From: Silanimonas sp. | GTDB taxonomy: Bacteria; Pseudomonadota; Gammaproteobacteria; Xanthomonadales; Xanthomonadaceae | DNA: 64,000 nucleotides | Assembly (NCBI RefSeq): GCF_027531545.1 | Contig: NZ_JAPZSC010000001.1 | Span: forward strand, 496,001 to 560,000 | Reading direction: 5' to 3' | In this document: positions 17,802 through 27,125 of the stretch, piece by piece | Numbering within the stretch: position 1 is the first letter of the stretch | How the letters are laid out: each line of letters starts with the position of its first letter | The notes under the pieces: generated by a model | Seen by the model: the letters and a program-made list of their open reading frames with translations, nothing else | Told to the model about the DNA's origin: nothing | The model's database searches: none | Position numbers and translations under genes: made by a program

Positions 17802-19985
17802 ATGGACGTCTCCTTTCTCCTCGATGGGCTGAACGAAGCCCAGCGCGAGGCCGTTTCCGCGCCACCGGGCCACTACCTCGTGCTGGCCGGCGCCGGCTCC
17901 GGCAAGACCCGTGTGCTCACGCACCGCATCGGCTGGCTGCATGCCGTCGATGGCGTGCCGCTGTACGGCCTCCTCGCCGTCACCTTCACCAACAAGGCGG
18001 CGCACGAGATGCGCCACCGCATCGCCGCCACGCTGGGCGTCGAGACCCGCGGCCTGTGGGTCGGCACCTTCCATGGCATCGCCCATCGCCTGCTGCGCCT
18101 GCACTGGCAAGAAGCGGGGCTGCCCGAGGGCTTCCAGATCCTCGACGCCGACGACCAGCTGCGGTTGGTGAAGCGCGTCATCGCCGACCTCGACCTCGAT
18201 GACTCACGCTTTCCGCCGCGGCAGGTCGTGTGGTGGATCAACGCCCGCAAGGACGAAGGCCAGCGGCCCGAGCACATCCAGATCGCCGGCGGCGACTACC
18301 TGGGCAAGGAGATGCTGCGCGCCTACGCCGAGTACGAGGTGCGCTGCCGGCGCGCCGGGCTCGTCGACTTCGCCGAGATCCTGCTGCGCGCGCATGAGAC
18401 CCTGCGCGACCACGAGGCGCTGCTGGCGCACTACCAGCGCCGCTTCACCCACCTGCTGATCGACGAGTTCCAGGACACCAACGCCATCCAGTACGCCTTC
18501 GTGCGCCTGTTGGCCGGTGCGCGCGGCCAGGTCTTCATCGTCGGCGACGACGACCAGGCCATCTACGGCTGGCGCGGGGCCAAGGTCGAGAACGTGCAGA
18601 AGGTGCTGGCCGACTACCCCGGCGCCCGCACGGTGAAGCTGGAGCAGAACTACCGCAGCACCGGCACCATCCTCGCCGCCGCGAACGCGGTGATCGGCCA
18701 CAACACCGACCGGCTCGGCAAGAACCTGTGGACCGAGGCCGGCGACGGCAACGCCATCGACGTCTACGCCGCGTACAACGAGATGGACGAAGCGCGCTAC
18801 ATCGTCGAGCGCGTGCGCCAGCACGTGGCCGCCGGCGGGCGGCTCGTCGACTGCGCCATCCTCTACCGCAGCAACGCCCAGTCGCGCGCCATCGAAGAAG
18901 AACTGCTGAAGACGCAGGTGCCGTATCGCGTGTACGGCGGCCAGCGCTTCTTCGAACGCATGGAAGTGAAGGACGCCCTCGCCTACCTGCGCCTGTTCGC
19001 CTCGCGCAGCGACGACGCGGCCTTCGAGCGCGCGGTGAACACGCCGCCGCGCGGCATCGGCGAGAAAACGCTGGACGAAGTCCGCCGCGCCGCCCGCGAA
19101 GGGGCCGAACCGCTGTGGAACGCCGCACGACGCCTTGCCGAGTCCGGCGCGCTGGCTGCCCGCGCGCGCAATGCACTGGCCGCGTTCCTCGACCTCGTCG
19201 ATCGCTTGGCGGACGACGCCCGCGACCTCGACCTGCCGGCGCAGGTCGAGAAGGCCATCACCGACACGAAGCTGCGCGAGCACTACGACAAAGAGGGCAA
19301 GAACCAGCTCGATTCGCGCATCGACAACCTCGACGAGCTCGTTTCGGTAGCCAGCCGCTTCGCGCGCACCGAGGACGTCGACGCCGACATGCCCGAGCTG
19401 ATCGCCTTCCTCGGCTATGCCGCCCTCGAAGCGGGTGAATCACAGGCCGACGTCGGTAGCGATGCGGTGCAGCTGATGACCCTGCACACGGCGAAGGGCC
19501 TCGAATTCCCGTTCGTCACGCTGGCCGGTGTCGAGGAGGGCCTGTTCCCGTCGATCCGCTCCACCGAAGGCGACCGCCTCGCCGAGGAGCGGCGCCTGGC
19601 CTACGTCGGTATCACCCGCGCCCGCGAACAGCTGCTGATCACTTACGCCGAATCGCGCCGCCTGCACGGGCAGGAGCTGCTCGGCGCGCCTTCGCGCTTC
19701 CTGCGCGAGGTGCCCGAAGCCCTGCTGCGGGAGGTGCGGCCGAAGGTGGCGGTGTCACGTCCAGGCGGCACGAACGCCTGGGCCGGCGAGCGCGACGTGC
19801 AGTACGCCGACACCACGCCATTGAAGGGCTTCAAGCTCGGCCAGCGCGTCAAGCATCCGAACTTCGGCGTGGGCGTGCTGAAGAGCGCCGAGGGCAGCGG
19901 CAACCACGTGCGCGTGCAGGTCGATTTCGAGAACGGCGGCGCGAAGTGGCTGGTGCTCGCGTATGCGCCACTGTCGGCAGCCTGA
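17802..19985 (+). CDS. uvrD: DNA helicase II (UvrD)
   Basis: A 727-residue superfamily 1A helicase. Walker A is AGAGSGKT, Walker B is LIDEFQDTN, motif III is GDDDQAIYGWRGA, and motifs V and VI are LHTAKGLEF and YVGITRAR. The C-terminus has the Tudor-like stretch KLGQRVKHPNFGVG that contacts RNA polymerase in UvrD/PcrA. It unwinds DNA in nucleotide excision and mismatch repair. The length is normal. It is transcribed from its own likely leaderless promoter after the peptidase gene. Confidence 0.96.
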   Translation: MDVSFLLDGLNEAQREAVSAPPGHYLVLAGAGSGKTRVLTHRIGWLHAVDGVPLYGLLAVTFTNKAAHEMRHRIAATLGVETRGLWVGTFHGIAHRLLRLHWQEAGLPEGFQILDADDQLRLVKRVIADLDLDDSRFPPRQVVWWINARKDEGQRPEHIQIAGGDYLGKEMLRAYAEYEVRCRRAGLVDFAEILLRAHETLRDHEALLAHYQRRFTHLLIDEFQDTNAIQYAFVRLLAGARGQVFIVGDDDQAIYGWRGAKVENVQKVLADYPGARTVKLEQNYRSTGTILAAANAVIGHNTDRLGKNLWTEAGDGNAIDVYAAYNEMDEARYIVERVRQHVAAGGRLVDCAILYRSNAQSRAIEEELLKTQVPYRVYGGQRFFERMEVKDALAYLRLFASRSDDAAFERAVNTPPRGIGEKTLDEVRRAAREGAEPLWNAARRLAESGALAARARNALAAFLDLVDRLADDARDLDLPAQVEKAITDTKLREHYDKEGKNQLDSRIDNLDELVSVASRFARTEDVDADMPELIAFLGYAALEAGESQADVGSDAVQLMTLHTAKGLEFPFVTLAGVEEGLFPSIRSTEGDRLAEERRLAYVGITRAREQLLITYAESRRLHGQELLGAPSRFLREVPEALLREVRPKVAVSRPGGTNAWAGERDVQYADTTPLKGFKLGQRVKHPNFGVGVLKSAEGSGNHVRVQVDFENGGAKWLVLAYAPLSAA

Positions 19986-20017
19986 CGGCTGCCGCGGCGC
20001 CGCTCTCGGCGGCCTGA

Positions 20018-21820
20018 TCAGCGCCCGTCGGGCGCTCCCACCACGCCGTCCAGTCGACCACGGATCGCCTCGTCGGCCTTCGCATCGGCATTGAGCGCCG
20101 TGTACTCGACCCGCGAACGGAAGCCCGGGCCCAGCGCGCGCCCGGCCGGGCCGAAGGCGCGCACGCTGAGCTGGCCGATGATCATCTCGGTGCTGCGGCC
20201 GTAGAACTGCAGCTGCTGCGTGCCGGTCTGGTCGAAGCTGACGCGGATGATGCGGTCGGCGCCGTCGGGGTTCTCGGTGAGCTGCCAGCCGGCGTTGCTC
20301 GCGCGATCCTCGATGGCCTGCACCACGGGGATGATGATCGACGGGTCGCCGCTACCGACCACCGCCACGACGGTGGCCGCACGCGCTGCGGCACGGCGCT
20401 CTTCGCGAGCCTCCTGGCGGGCGTCGCGACCTTCGGCGACGGGCGCCGGGTCGGCACTGGCCGTGGCGGCCACGGCATCGACCGGAGGTGCGACGGTGTC
20501 GGTGGGCGGCGGCGTGGTGGTGGCCGCGGCGTCATCGGCCGTGGCGACCGCCGTTCCGGCGACGCCTGCCGCGACCCCGGTGGCGAGCGCGGTATCGGCG
20601 CCCGCCTCGCCGTTGGCGGTGGGCGTCGAGTCGTCCGGCGTCGGCGCGTTGCCCTCGCCGATCGCGGCGACGGCGCCCTCGCTGGTGTCCGCGGGCGCAC
20701 CGAAGTAGCGGTAGGCACCGAACGCCGCCGCGCCGAGCACGCCGAAGAGCAGCACGCCGGCCACGACCATGGGTGCCTTCGAAGGCGCGCTGCCGCGCAC
20801 TGGCGCCGGTGCGGGCGGTGGCGAGCCCCCGGGGATCGTCGGCGGCTCGCTCGGGCCCGCCGCGTTGGACGGGCTGGAGCCGACGACCGGCGGCGGCGTC
20901 GGGCGGCGCTTCGCGGTGGGCGTGGTCGGCGGTGCCGAGTACAGCGTCGAGGCCGCGCCGCTGGGCTTGCGGACCTGCAGCCCGAGCTGCGTTCCCTTGC
21001 CGGCGACGAGCGGGTGCAGCTCGAGGTCGTCGATCAGGTCGGCGGCGCTCTGGTAGCGGTCGGCGGGGTCCTTCGCCACCAGTTTGGTGAGGATGGCCGC
21101 GGTGCTGACATCGACTTCTTTGTTGATCCCGCGGATGTCCGGGATCTCGGCCTGCACCACATCGAGCATCAGCTTCAGCGGCGACTCGTCGGAGAACGGC
21201 AGCCGTCCGGTGAGCGACTCGAACATCACGATGCCCAGCGCGAACAGATCGGAGCGCGCGTCGACGGACTTGCCGAGGCAGATCTCCGGCGACAGGTAGC
21301 CGGGCGTGCCGACGAACTCGCCGGTGCCGGTGAGCTTGGCGTCGAATTCCTGGCGCGCGAGCGCGATGCCGAAGTCGGCGATCTTCACCCGCCCGCGCAG
21401 GTCGAGCATCAGGTTGGCCGGTTTGATGTCGCGGTGCACCACGCCGCGCTCGTGCGCGGTCTGCAGGCCGCGCGCCGTCTGCAGCAGGATCTTCAGAACA
21501 TCGGGAATGGGCAGCCGGCCTTCGCGCTTGATCAGCTGCGAGAGGCTCTCGCCCTCGACGAACTCCATCGCGAAGAACGGCTGGTTGTTCTCCTGGCCGA
21601 TGAAATAGACCTGGATGATGTGCGGATCGTTGAGTGCCGCCATCGAGCGGGCTTCGCGCAGGAAGCGCTCGACGAGGTTGTGGTCGTGCGCGAGCGCGGG
21701 CGAGAGCTCCTTGATCGCGACGTAACGCGTCAGCGCCGGCTCGTAGCCCTTGTAGACGACGCCCATGCCGCCACGGCCGAGTTCGGCGACGATTTCGTAG
21801 TGCCCAAGGCTTTCTTTCAT
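20018..21820 (-). CDS. Membrane Ser/Thr protein kinase
   Basis: A 600-residue Hanks-type kinase. The kinase domain (about 8-262) has the glycine loop GRGGMGVVY, ATP lysine 37, catalytic HRD (129-131) and DFG (149-151). A Pro/Ala/Ser-rich linker leads to one membrane helix (about 350-371). Outside is a further Ala/Thr-rich stretch and a small C-terminal domain of about 120 residues, not recognised as PASTA. The orientation predicts a cytoplasmic kinase with a periplasmic sensor or binding part. It is a single gene, divergent from the TRAP binding protein gene. Confidence 0.93.
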   Translation of the reverse strand: MKESLGHYEIVAELGRGGMGVVYKGYEPALTRYVAIKELSPALAHDHNLVERFLREARSMAALNDPHIIQVYFIGQENNQPFFAMEFVEGESLSQLIKREGRLPIPDVLKILLQTARGLQTAHERGVVHRDIKPANLMLDLRGRVKIADFGIALARQEFDAKLTGTGEFVGTPGYLSPEICLGKSVDARSDLFALGIVMFESLTGRLPFSDESPLKLMLDVVQAEIPDIRGINKEVDVSTAAILTKLVAKDPADRYQSAADLIDDLELHPLVAGKGTQLGLQVRKPSGAASTLYSAPPTTPTAKRRPTPPPVVGSSPSNAAGPSEPPTIPGGSPPPAPAPVRGSAPSKAPMVVAGVLLFGVLGAAAFGAYRYFGAPADTSEGAVAAIGEGNAPTPDDSTPTANGEAGADTALATGVAAGVAGTAVATADDAAATTTPPPTDTVAPPVDAVAATASADPAPVAEGRDARQEAREERRAAARAATVVAVVGSGDPSIIIPVVQAIEDRASNAGWQLTENPDGADRIIRVSFDQTGTQQLQFYGRSTEMIIGQLSVRAFGPAGRALGPGFRSRVEYTALNADAKADEAIRGRLDGVVGAPDGR

Positions 21821-21938
21821 GGTGGTGCGTCCGACGCGTCAGGGGGATGGGCGAATCCTACGCCCTCGGGGCGGGCCTGCAACGCGGCCACGACGGGCGC
21901 CGTTGCTACACTCGGGCGATCGAACTGGAGGGGCAACG

Positions 21939-23036
21939 ATGAAGCGTCGCGACATCCTGAAGGGCGTGGGCATTGCGGCGGCTGCGGCAGGGCTCGCAGC
22001 CTGCAGCCAGTCCGGCCAAAACACCGGAGCGGCGGTCGCGGACGAGGGCCCGCGGCAGTGGAAGATGGTGACGAGCTGGCCGACCAATTTCCCGGGCCTG
22101 GGCACCGGCGCGGCGCGGCTGGCCGAGCGCATCACCCAGGCGACGGGCGGGCGCATCACGGTGAAGGTCTTCGGCTCGGGCGAGCTGGTGCCACCGTTCG
22201 AAGTGTTCGACGCCGTCAGCCGCGGCACCGCCGAGATCGGCCACAGCGCCGCCTACTACTGGAAAGGCAAGGCCCCGGCGGCGCCGTTCTTCTGCGCCGT
22301 GCCCTTCGGCCTGAACGCGCAGGAGATGACGAGTTGGCTGCGCGTCGGCGGCGGCCTCGAGCTGTGGCGCGAGCTGTACGCGCCGTTCAACCTCGTGCCC
22401 TTCCCGGCCGGCAACACCGGCGTGCAGCTCGCCGGCTGGTTCCGCAAACCCATCAACGGCATCGGCGACCTGCAGGGCCTGAAGATGCGTATCCCCGGCC
22501 TCGGCGGCGACGTGCTGCAGGCCGTCGGCGGCGTGCCGGTGAACCTGCCCGGCGCCGAGATCTTCAGCAGCCTGCAGAGCGGCGCCATCGACGCCGCCGA
22601 GTGGGTGGGCCCCTACAACGACCTCGCCTTTGGCCTGCATCGCGTGGCGAAGTTCGCCTACTACCCCGGCTGGCAGGAGCCCGGCCCCACGCTCGAGGCG
22701 ATCTTCAACAAGGCCGCCTTCGACGCGCTTCCTGACGACCTGAAGGCCATCGTCGATGCCTGCTGCGCCGCGGTGAACGACGAGATGCTGGCCGAGTACA
22801 CCGCGCGCAACCAGCAGGCGCTCGACAGCCTGGTGCGCGAGCACGGCACGCAGCTGCGCCGGCTTCCCGACGACGTGCTCGGCGCGCTGAAGCGGGCCGC
22901 CGACGATGTGCTCGACAACCTCGCCAACAGCGACCCGTTCGCACGCCGGGCGTGGAACTCGATCCGCGCGTTCCGCGCACAGGCGCAGGCCTGGCACTCG
23001 GTCTCGGAAGAGGCCTACTACCAGGCACGGCGATGA
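21939..23036 (+). CDS. dctP: TRAP transporter substrate-binding protein (TakP-like DctP)
   Basis: A 365-residue periplasmic binding protein. The N-terminus carries both a twin-arginine motif (KRRDILKG) and a lipobox (GLAAC), so Tat export and possible lipidation are expected. The body has the conserved KMRIPGLGG arginine that contacts a carboxylate and EWVGPYNDLAFG, a pattern of the alpha-keto-acid-binding TakP group. It would deliver 2-oxoacids or similar anions to a QM permease. No permease gene is next to it; dctQM lies 15 kb upstream. The stop overlaps the alkylsulfatase start (ATGA). The ATG at 21939 has a GGAGGGG Shine-Dalgarno. Confidence 0.9.
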   Translation: MKRRDILKGVGIAAAAAGLAACSQSGQNTGAAVADEGPRQWKMVTSWPTNFPGLGTGAARLAERITQATGGRITVKVFGSGELVPPFEVFDAVSRGTAEIGHSAAYYWKGKAPAAPFFCAVPFGLNAQEMTSWLRVGGGLELWRELYAPFNLVPFPAGNTGVQLAGWFRKPINGIGDLQGLKMRIPGLGGDVLQAVGGVPVNLPGAEIFSSLQSGAIDAAEWVGPYNDLAFGLHRVAKFAYYPGWQEPGPTLEAIFNKAAFDALPDDLKAIVDACCAAVNDEMLAEYTARNQQALDSLVREHGTQLRRLPDDVLGALKRAADDVLDNLANSDPFARRAWNSIRAFRAQAQAWHSVSEEAYYQARR

Positions 23037-24985
23037 GCACCCGGCCCGCGGCGCTCGTGCTGCTGCTGGCCGGCCTCGCCGGCTGCGCGCCGGCGCCGGA
23101 GGGACGGGGCGGCGCGGACGCCAGCGTGGCGGCGCAGCACGCCGCCGTACGCGAGCGACTCGATCTCGATGACCGGCAGGCCTTCGACGACGCCATGCGC
23201 GGTTTCGTCGCCGCGCCCTCGGGCGTGGTGCGCGATGCAGCCGGCGAGGTGATCTGGGATTTCGCCGCCTTCGGTTTCGTCGACGGCGAAGCACCACCCA
23301 CGGTGAACCCCAGCCTCTGGCGTCAGGCGCGGCTCAACAACCACGCCGGACTGTTCAAGGTGACCGACCGCATCTGGCAGCTGCGCGGCTTCGACATCGC
23401 CAACCTGTCGCTGATCGAAGGCGAGACCGGCTGGATCGTCGTCGATCCGCTGACCTCGCGCGAAACCGCCGCCACCGCGATGGCTTTCGCCCGCCAGCAC
23501 CTCGGCGACCGCCCGGTGAGCGCGATCGTCTACACGCACAGCCACGTCGATCATTTCGGCGGCGTGCTGGGCGTGGTTTCGGCCGAAGAGGCCGCCGCCC
23601 GCGCCATCCCGGTGGTGGCCCCCGTCGGCTTCATGGAAGAAGCGACCAGCGAGAACGTGCTGCTCGGCGTGGCCATGGTGCGTCGCTCGGAGTACATGTA
23701 CGGCAAACACCTGCCGCGCGATGCCACCGGCCTCGTCGACAACGGCCTCGGCAAGGCCGTGGCCTACGGCAGCATTGGACTGCTCCCGCCGACCCTCGTC
23801 GTCACGCAGCCCACCGAGGAACACGTCATCGACGGCGTGCGCTTCGTGTTCCACAACGTGCCGGGCACCGAGGCGCCCTCCGAGTTCACCTTCGCGCTGC
23901 CCGAACTGAAGGCCTTCAACGGCGCGGAGCTGGTCAGCCAGACACTGCACAACCTCTACACGATCCGCGGCGCGAAGGTCCGCGACGCGCTGCGCTGGGC
24001 CAACGACATCGACGCCACGGCCGAACGGCTGGGCGACGCCGAAGTGCTGTTCAACCAGCACCACTGGCCGGTGTGGGGGAATGACGAGATCCGTGGCTTC
24101 CTTGGCTCGCAGGGCGATGTGTACCGCTACCTGCACGACCAGACGGTGCGGCTGATGAACGCCGGGCTGACCGCGCCCGAAATCGCCGAGACGCTCGAAC
24201 TGCCCGAGGCGCTCGATCGCCACCTCGCCACGCGCGGCTACTACGGCACGGTGCGCCACAACATCAAGGCGATCTACCAGTTCTACCTCGGCTGGTACGA
24301 CGCGCACCCGGCCAACCTCGATCCACTGCCGCCGGTCCCCGCCGCGGAAGGCTACGTCGCCCTCGCCGGCGGCATGGGGCCGCTGCTGGACGCCGCGCGT
24401 GCAGCGCAGGCCCAAGGGCAGCACCGCTGGGCGGCGGAGCTGCTGAAGCACGCCGTCTACGCCGAGCCCGGCAACGAAGAAGCCCGCGGCCTGCTGGCCG
24501 TGAGCTTCGAACAGCTCGGCTTTGCCGCCGAAGCGAGCACTTGGCGCAATGCCTATCTGGCGGGCGCGCAGGAGGCTCGCGACGGCGCCCCGGCCAAGGG
24601 GTTCTCGCCGACGCGCATGCGCGAACTGCTGGCCCGGACGCCGGTGGAGCGCTTCCTCGAGCGAATGGCCGCGTCCATCGACGGCCCCGCGGCCGGCGAC
24701 CTCGACCTCACGATCAACCTCGTGCTCACCGATCGCGGAGAAAGCCACGTGCTGCACCTGCGGAACGGCGTGCTGCGCCATCGCGCCGCACCGGAGGACC
24801 CGGCGGCCGACGCCACGCTGCGGCTCACGCACGCGGTGTTCCTCGACATGATGACGGGCCAAGCCGGCGCGGGCGCGCTGCTCACTTCGGACGAGGTCAC
24901 GATCGAAGGCAGCACCCTCGACCTCGGCCGCTTCTTCAGCCTCGTCGAGAAGCCGCCGGGCAACTTCCCGATCCTGTCGCGCTGA
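23033..24985 (+). CDS. Alkyl/aryl sulfatase of the metallo-beta-lactamase family (SdsA-like)
   Basis: A 650-residue lipoprotein-type enzyme (lipobox LAGLAGC). The metal-binding THSHVDHFGG motif and the downstream TSENVLLGVAM stretch identify the alkyl-sulfatase branch. A helical dimerisation domain and a C-terminal SCP2-like domain complete the usual SdsA1 layout. It would hydrolyse primary alkyl sulfates (such as detergents) to alcohol and sulfate in the periplasm or at the membrane. It is translationally coupled to the TakP-like binding protein, suggesting one catabolic unit. Convergent with xthA. Confidence 0.9.
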   Translation: MSTRPAALVLLLAGLAGCAPAPEGRGGADASVAAQHAAVRERLDLDDRQAFDDAMRGFVAAPSGVVRDAAGEVIWDFAAFGFVDGEAPPTVNPSLWRQARLNNHAGLFKVTDRIWQLRGFDIANLSLIEGETGWIVVDPLTSRETAATAMAFARQHLGDRPVSAIVYTHSHVDHFGGVLGVVSAEEAAARAIPVVAPVGFMEEATSENVLLGVAMVRRSEYMYGKHLPRDATGLVDNGLGKAVAYGSIGLLPPTLVVTQPTEEHVIDGVRFVFHNVPGTEAPSEFTFALPELKAFNGAELVSQTLHNLYTIRGAKVRDALRWANDIDATAERLGDAEVLFNQHHWPVWGNDEIRGFLGSQGDVYRYLHDQTVRLMNAGLTAPEIAETLELPEALDRHLATRGYYGTVRHNIKAIYQFYLGWYDAHPANLDPLPPVPAAEGYVALAGGMGPLLDAARAAQAQGQHRWAAELLKHAVYAEPGNEEARGLLAVSFEQLGFAAEASTWRNAYLAGAQEARDGAPAKGFSPTRMRELLARTPVERFLERMAASIDGPAAGDLDLTINLVLTDRGESHVLHLRNGVLRHRAAPEDPAADATLRLTHAVFLDMMTGQAGAGALLTSDEVTIEGSTLDLGRFFSLVEKPPGNFPILSR

Positions 24986-25000
24986 GGGCGCGACGCCGAC

Positions 25001-25780
25001 TCAGCCGAGCGTCACCATCGCCGGCGCGTGGTCGGAGGGGCGCTCCCAGGTGCGCGGCTCGCGGTCGATCGAGGCCTCGGTGCAGCGGCCGGCGAGCGCC
25101 GTCGAGAGCAGCACGAGGTCGATGCGCAAGCCGAGGTTGCGGCGGAAGCCCGCGGCCCGGTAATCCCACCAGCTGAACACGCCACCGTCCTCGTGCTGCA
25201 GCCGGTAGCTGTCGACGAGGCCGAGGTCGAGCAGCCGGCGCAGGGCGGCGCGCTCGGCGGTCGAGGTCAGGATGCTGTCGTCGTTCCAGGCCTTCGGATC
25301 GTGCACATCGCGGTCGTCGGGCGCGATGTTGAAATCGCCCAGCACCACGAGGTTCGGGTAGCGGGCGATTTCCTCCGCCAACCAACCGTGCACGGCCTCG
25401 AGCCAGCGCAGCTTGTAGTCGTATTTCTCGCTGCCGACGGCCTGGCCGTTGACCACGTACAGGTTGACGATGCGCAGGTCACCGACCGTGGCGGCGATCA
25501 CCCGCTTCTGCTCGTCGGCGAAGCCGGGGATGCCGGCCTGCACGTCGCGCGGCGCGAGGCCGCTGGCGCTTCGCACGAGGATGGCAACGCCGTTGTAGGT
25601 CTTCTGCCCGGCGAACACCGAGCGGTAGCCCAGCGCGGCGATCTCGCTGTCGGGGAACCGGTGGTCCTCGAGCTTGGTTTCCTGCAGGCCGACCACGTCG
25701 GGCTGGCGGGAGCCGAGCCAGGCCAGCAGGTGCTCCTGCCGGGCGTTGAGGGAATTGACGTTCCAGCTGGCGATCTTCAT
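25001..25780 (-). CDS. xthA: Exodeoxyribonuclease III (AP endonuclease), interrupted at its promoter by an island
   Basis: A 259-residue EEP-family nuclease (MKIASWNVNSL). It carries the metal glutamate in LQETKLED, the LGDFNIAPDDRDVHDP stretch, the RIDLVLLS motif and the catalytic SDHAP pair, so it is expected to be active as ExoIII in base-excision repair. The start codon and the first seven codons lie inside the left 23-bp repeat of a 20.7-kb island. The coding region is intact, but everything upstream of the ATG is island DNA, so the native promoter has been replaced. Longer frames to 25849 are island sequence read in phase and are not used. Confidence 0.95.
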   Translation of the reverse strand: MKIASWNVNSLNARQEHLLAWLGSRQPDVVGLQETKLEDHRFPDSEIAALGYRSVFAGQKTYNGVAILVRSASGLAPRDVQAGIPGFADEQKRVIAATVGDLRIVNLYVVNGQAVGSEKYDYKLRWLEAVHGWLAEEIARYPNLVVLGDFNIAPDDRDVHDPKAWNDDSILTSTAERAALRRLLDLGLVDSYRLQHEDGGVFSWWDYRAAGFRRNLGLRIDLVLLSTALAGRCTEASIDREPRTWERPSDHAPAMVTLG

Positions 25781-25782
25781 GG
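25760..25782. repeat. Left attachment site (attL), 23-bp direct repeat inside xthA start
   Basis: Identical to 46418-46440. It spans the minus-strand ATG of xthA and its first seven codons (MKIASWN). The flanking bases differ at both ends, which sets the repeat length at 23 bp; a further run with a few mismatches extends into the next codons. Confidence 0.88.
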
Positions 25783-25926
25783 GTGCGCCATCAAATTGAT
25801 TTATCAGGGCTTTCTCTTTAGCGGACCTGTTGGATACCCCCATCCGCACCCCCGGATTGGCTGGGTGAAGCCAATGTCGCGAGAAGACGGCCCACGACGC
25901 TCGCTCCGCCCAGCACTCGTCGTCCT

Positions 25927-25932
25927 ATTGTA
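25927..25932 (-). promoter_or_regulatory. Candidate island-borne -10 facing xthA
   Basis: Reading leftward, TACAAT (complement of ATTGTA) lies about 147 bases upstream of the xthA ATG. It has no clear -35. It is one of few promoter-like elements that could now drive xthA; untested. Confidence 0.25.
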
Positions 25933-25946
25933 GTTCAGACAGCACC

Positions 25947-26768
25947 ATGCAGAACCAAAACAGCGGGCCCAACGTAAGCGCGATGACGACGAAACAGACG
26001 ACACCCAAGGAATGGAACTCATTGCCGCAGTGGGTGAAAGAGGAGTGGGAACGTGGTCGCTTGGACAATGCCTTCCATCGGCCATTGATGCAGCGACTCG
26101 TCGACCATTCGGCGAGCATGGCGACGGTCTGGAAGCTGCTTGATTTGAAAAGGGATTCGTCCTCTCGGACGGGACCACTTGGCTCGCTGCTTTCCCTCAT
26201 GCGTATCGCCAGCAGCGGAGTGGATCCTGGCAGTAACCGAAGTCGGGCAGACCGCCTCGCCATCGCCAGCGACATTCAAAAGCACGCCGAGGCGCTCATA
26301 AAGCAAATTGATCGAATCGGCAGCCCGTCGCCATTCGACACTTACCCAGTTCTCCTTGCAGCTTCAATGGATCACGCCGCCGCGAAGATCGCGGACTCGC
26401 ATGTCACAACGGCGTTCCAAGCGGTGATCGACGAAATCGAATCGGGATCGATGGACCTGGAACTATCGGATACGGCCAGGAATCGGCTGATTGAAGAGAT
26501 TGAGTACATTCGAAATGAGCTTGAAGTGAGGGTTCGTAGGCTCTACTCAGACCCCCGACCAGCGCTTCGGACTCTCTCCGACGGAGTTCAAAGGTGGGCG
26601 GAGGAAGCCACTTGGGGCCGATCGGAAAAGATCTGGTTTCTCGCCGAAGGCGTCGAACGCCTGCTGAAGGGACGCAACGACGCGGCCGCTGCAACGATCG
26701 CATCGGCGCTTCTCGATGAGGAGGTCACGCCCGACATGGTGAAGGGAGTCATGAGCCGCCGCGCTTAG
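25947..26768 (+). CDS. Hypothetical protein of the island left end
   Basis: A 273-residue soluble, mostly helical protein. I do not recognise a family, signal peptide or catalytic motif. The codon use is less GC-biased than in the flanking core genes, consistent with acquisition. It is the first gene of the island and points away from xthA. An in-frame ATG at 25983 (MTTKQ) is an alternative start; neither has a clear Shine-Dalgarno. Its helical, acidic character and position could suit a regulator or accessory, but that is speculation. Confidence 0.65.
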   Translation: MQNQNSGPNVSAMTTKQTTPKEWNSLPQWVKEEWERGRLDNAFHRPLMQRLVDHSASMATVWKLLDLKRDSSSRTGPLGSLLSLMRIASSGVDPGSNRSRADRLAIASDIQKHAEALIKQIDRIGSPSPFDTYPVLLAASMDHAAAKIADSHVTTAFQAVIDEIESGSMDLELSDTARNRLIEEIEYIRNELEVRVRRLYSDPRPALRTLSDGVQRWAEEATWGRSEKIWFLAEGVERLLKGRNDAAAATIASALLDEEVTPDMVKGVMSRRA

Positions 26769-26920
26769 TCAAAGCGCCGCACCTATGTCAAGGTCGCTTT
26801 TGTCGAAAGAATCGGAATTCTCGACCGTGCTTCGTGGCGAGTGAATCCATAGCGTTCTCCCTGAAGACCCAGAAGCTTCCGGGTCATTGAAGGCGACGTA
26901 CGTCGCCGAAGGAGAACCAC

Positions 26921-27124
26921 ATGGATTCACCCTATACCTGCATGTTGCGGGTCACCGAAGTGTGCCGCCGAACCGGACTCAGCAAGTCACAGATTCACCG
27001 GATGGTGAACGACCTCACCTTCCCGGAGCCGATTCGCCTGAGCAAGCGAGCCGTTGCTTGGGTCTCGAACGACATCGAAGCATGGCTGCAAAACCGGATC
27101 AGCGCGGCTCGAAAGCCGGCCTGA
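26921..27124 (+). CDS. AlpA-family transcriptional regulator/excisionase-like protein
   Basis: A 67-residue winged-helix/MerR-like DNA-binding protein. The pattern 'LRVTEVCRRTGLSKSQIHRM' is followed by FPEPIRLSKRAVAWVSNDIEAWL, which is the AlpA/phage_AlpA signature. AlpA-type proteins control integrase expression or act as excision directionality factors in P4-like elements; here it would serve the P4-type integrase at the other end of the island. It is followed within two bases by a helix-turn-helix gene. The start is well placed, but no strong Shine-Dalgarno is visible. Confidence 0.85.
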   Translation: MDSPYTCMLRVTEVCRRTGLSKSQIHRMVNDLTFPEPIRLSKRAVAWVSNDIEAWLQNRISAARKPA

Positions 27125-27125
27125 C

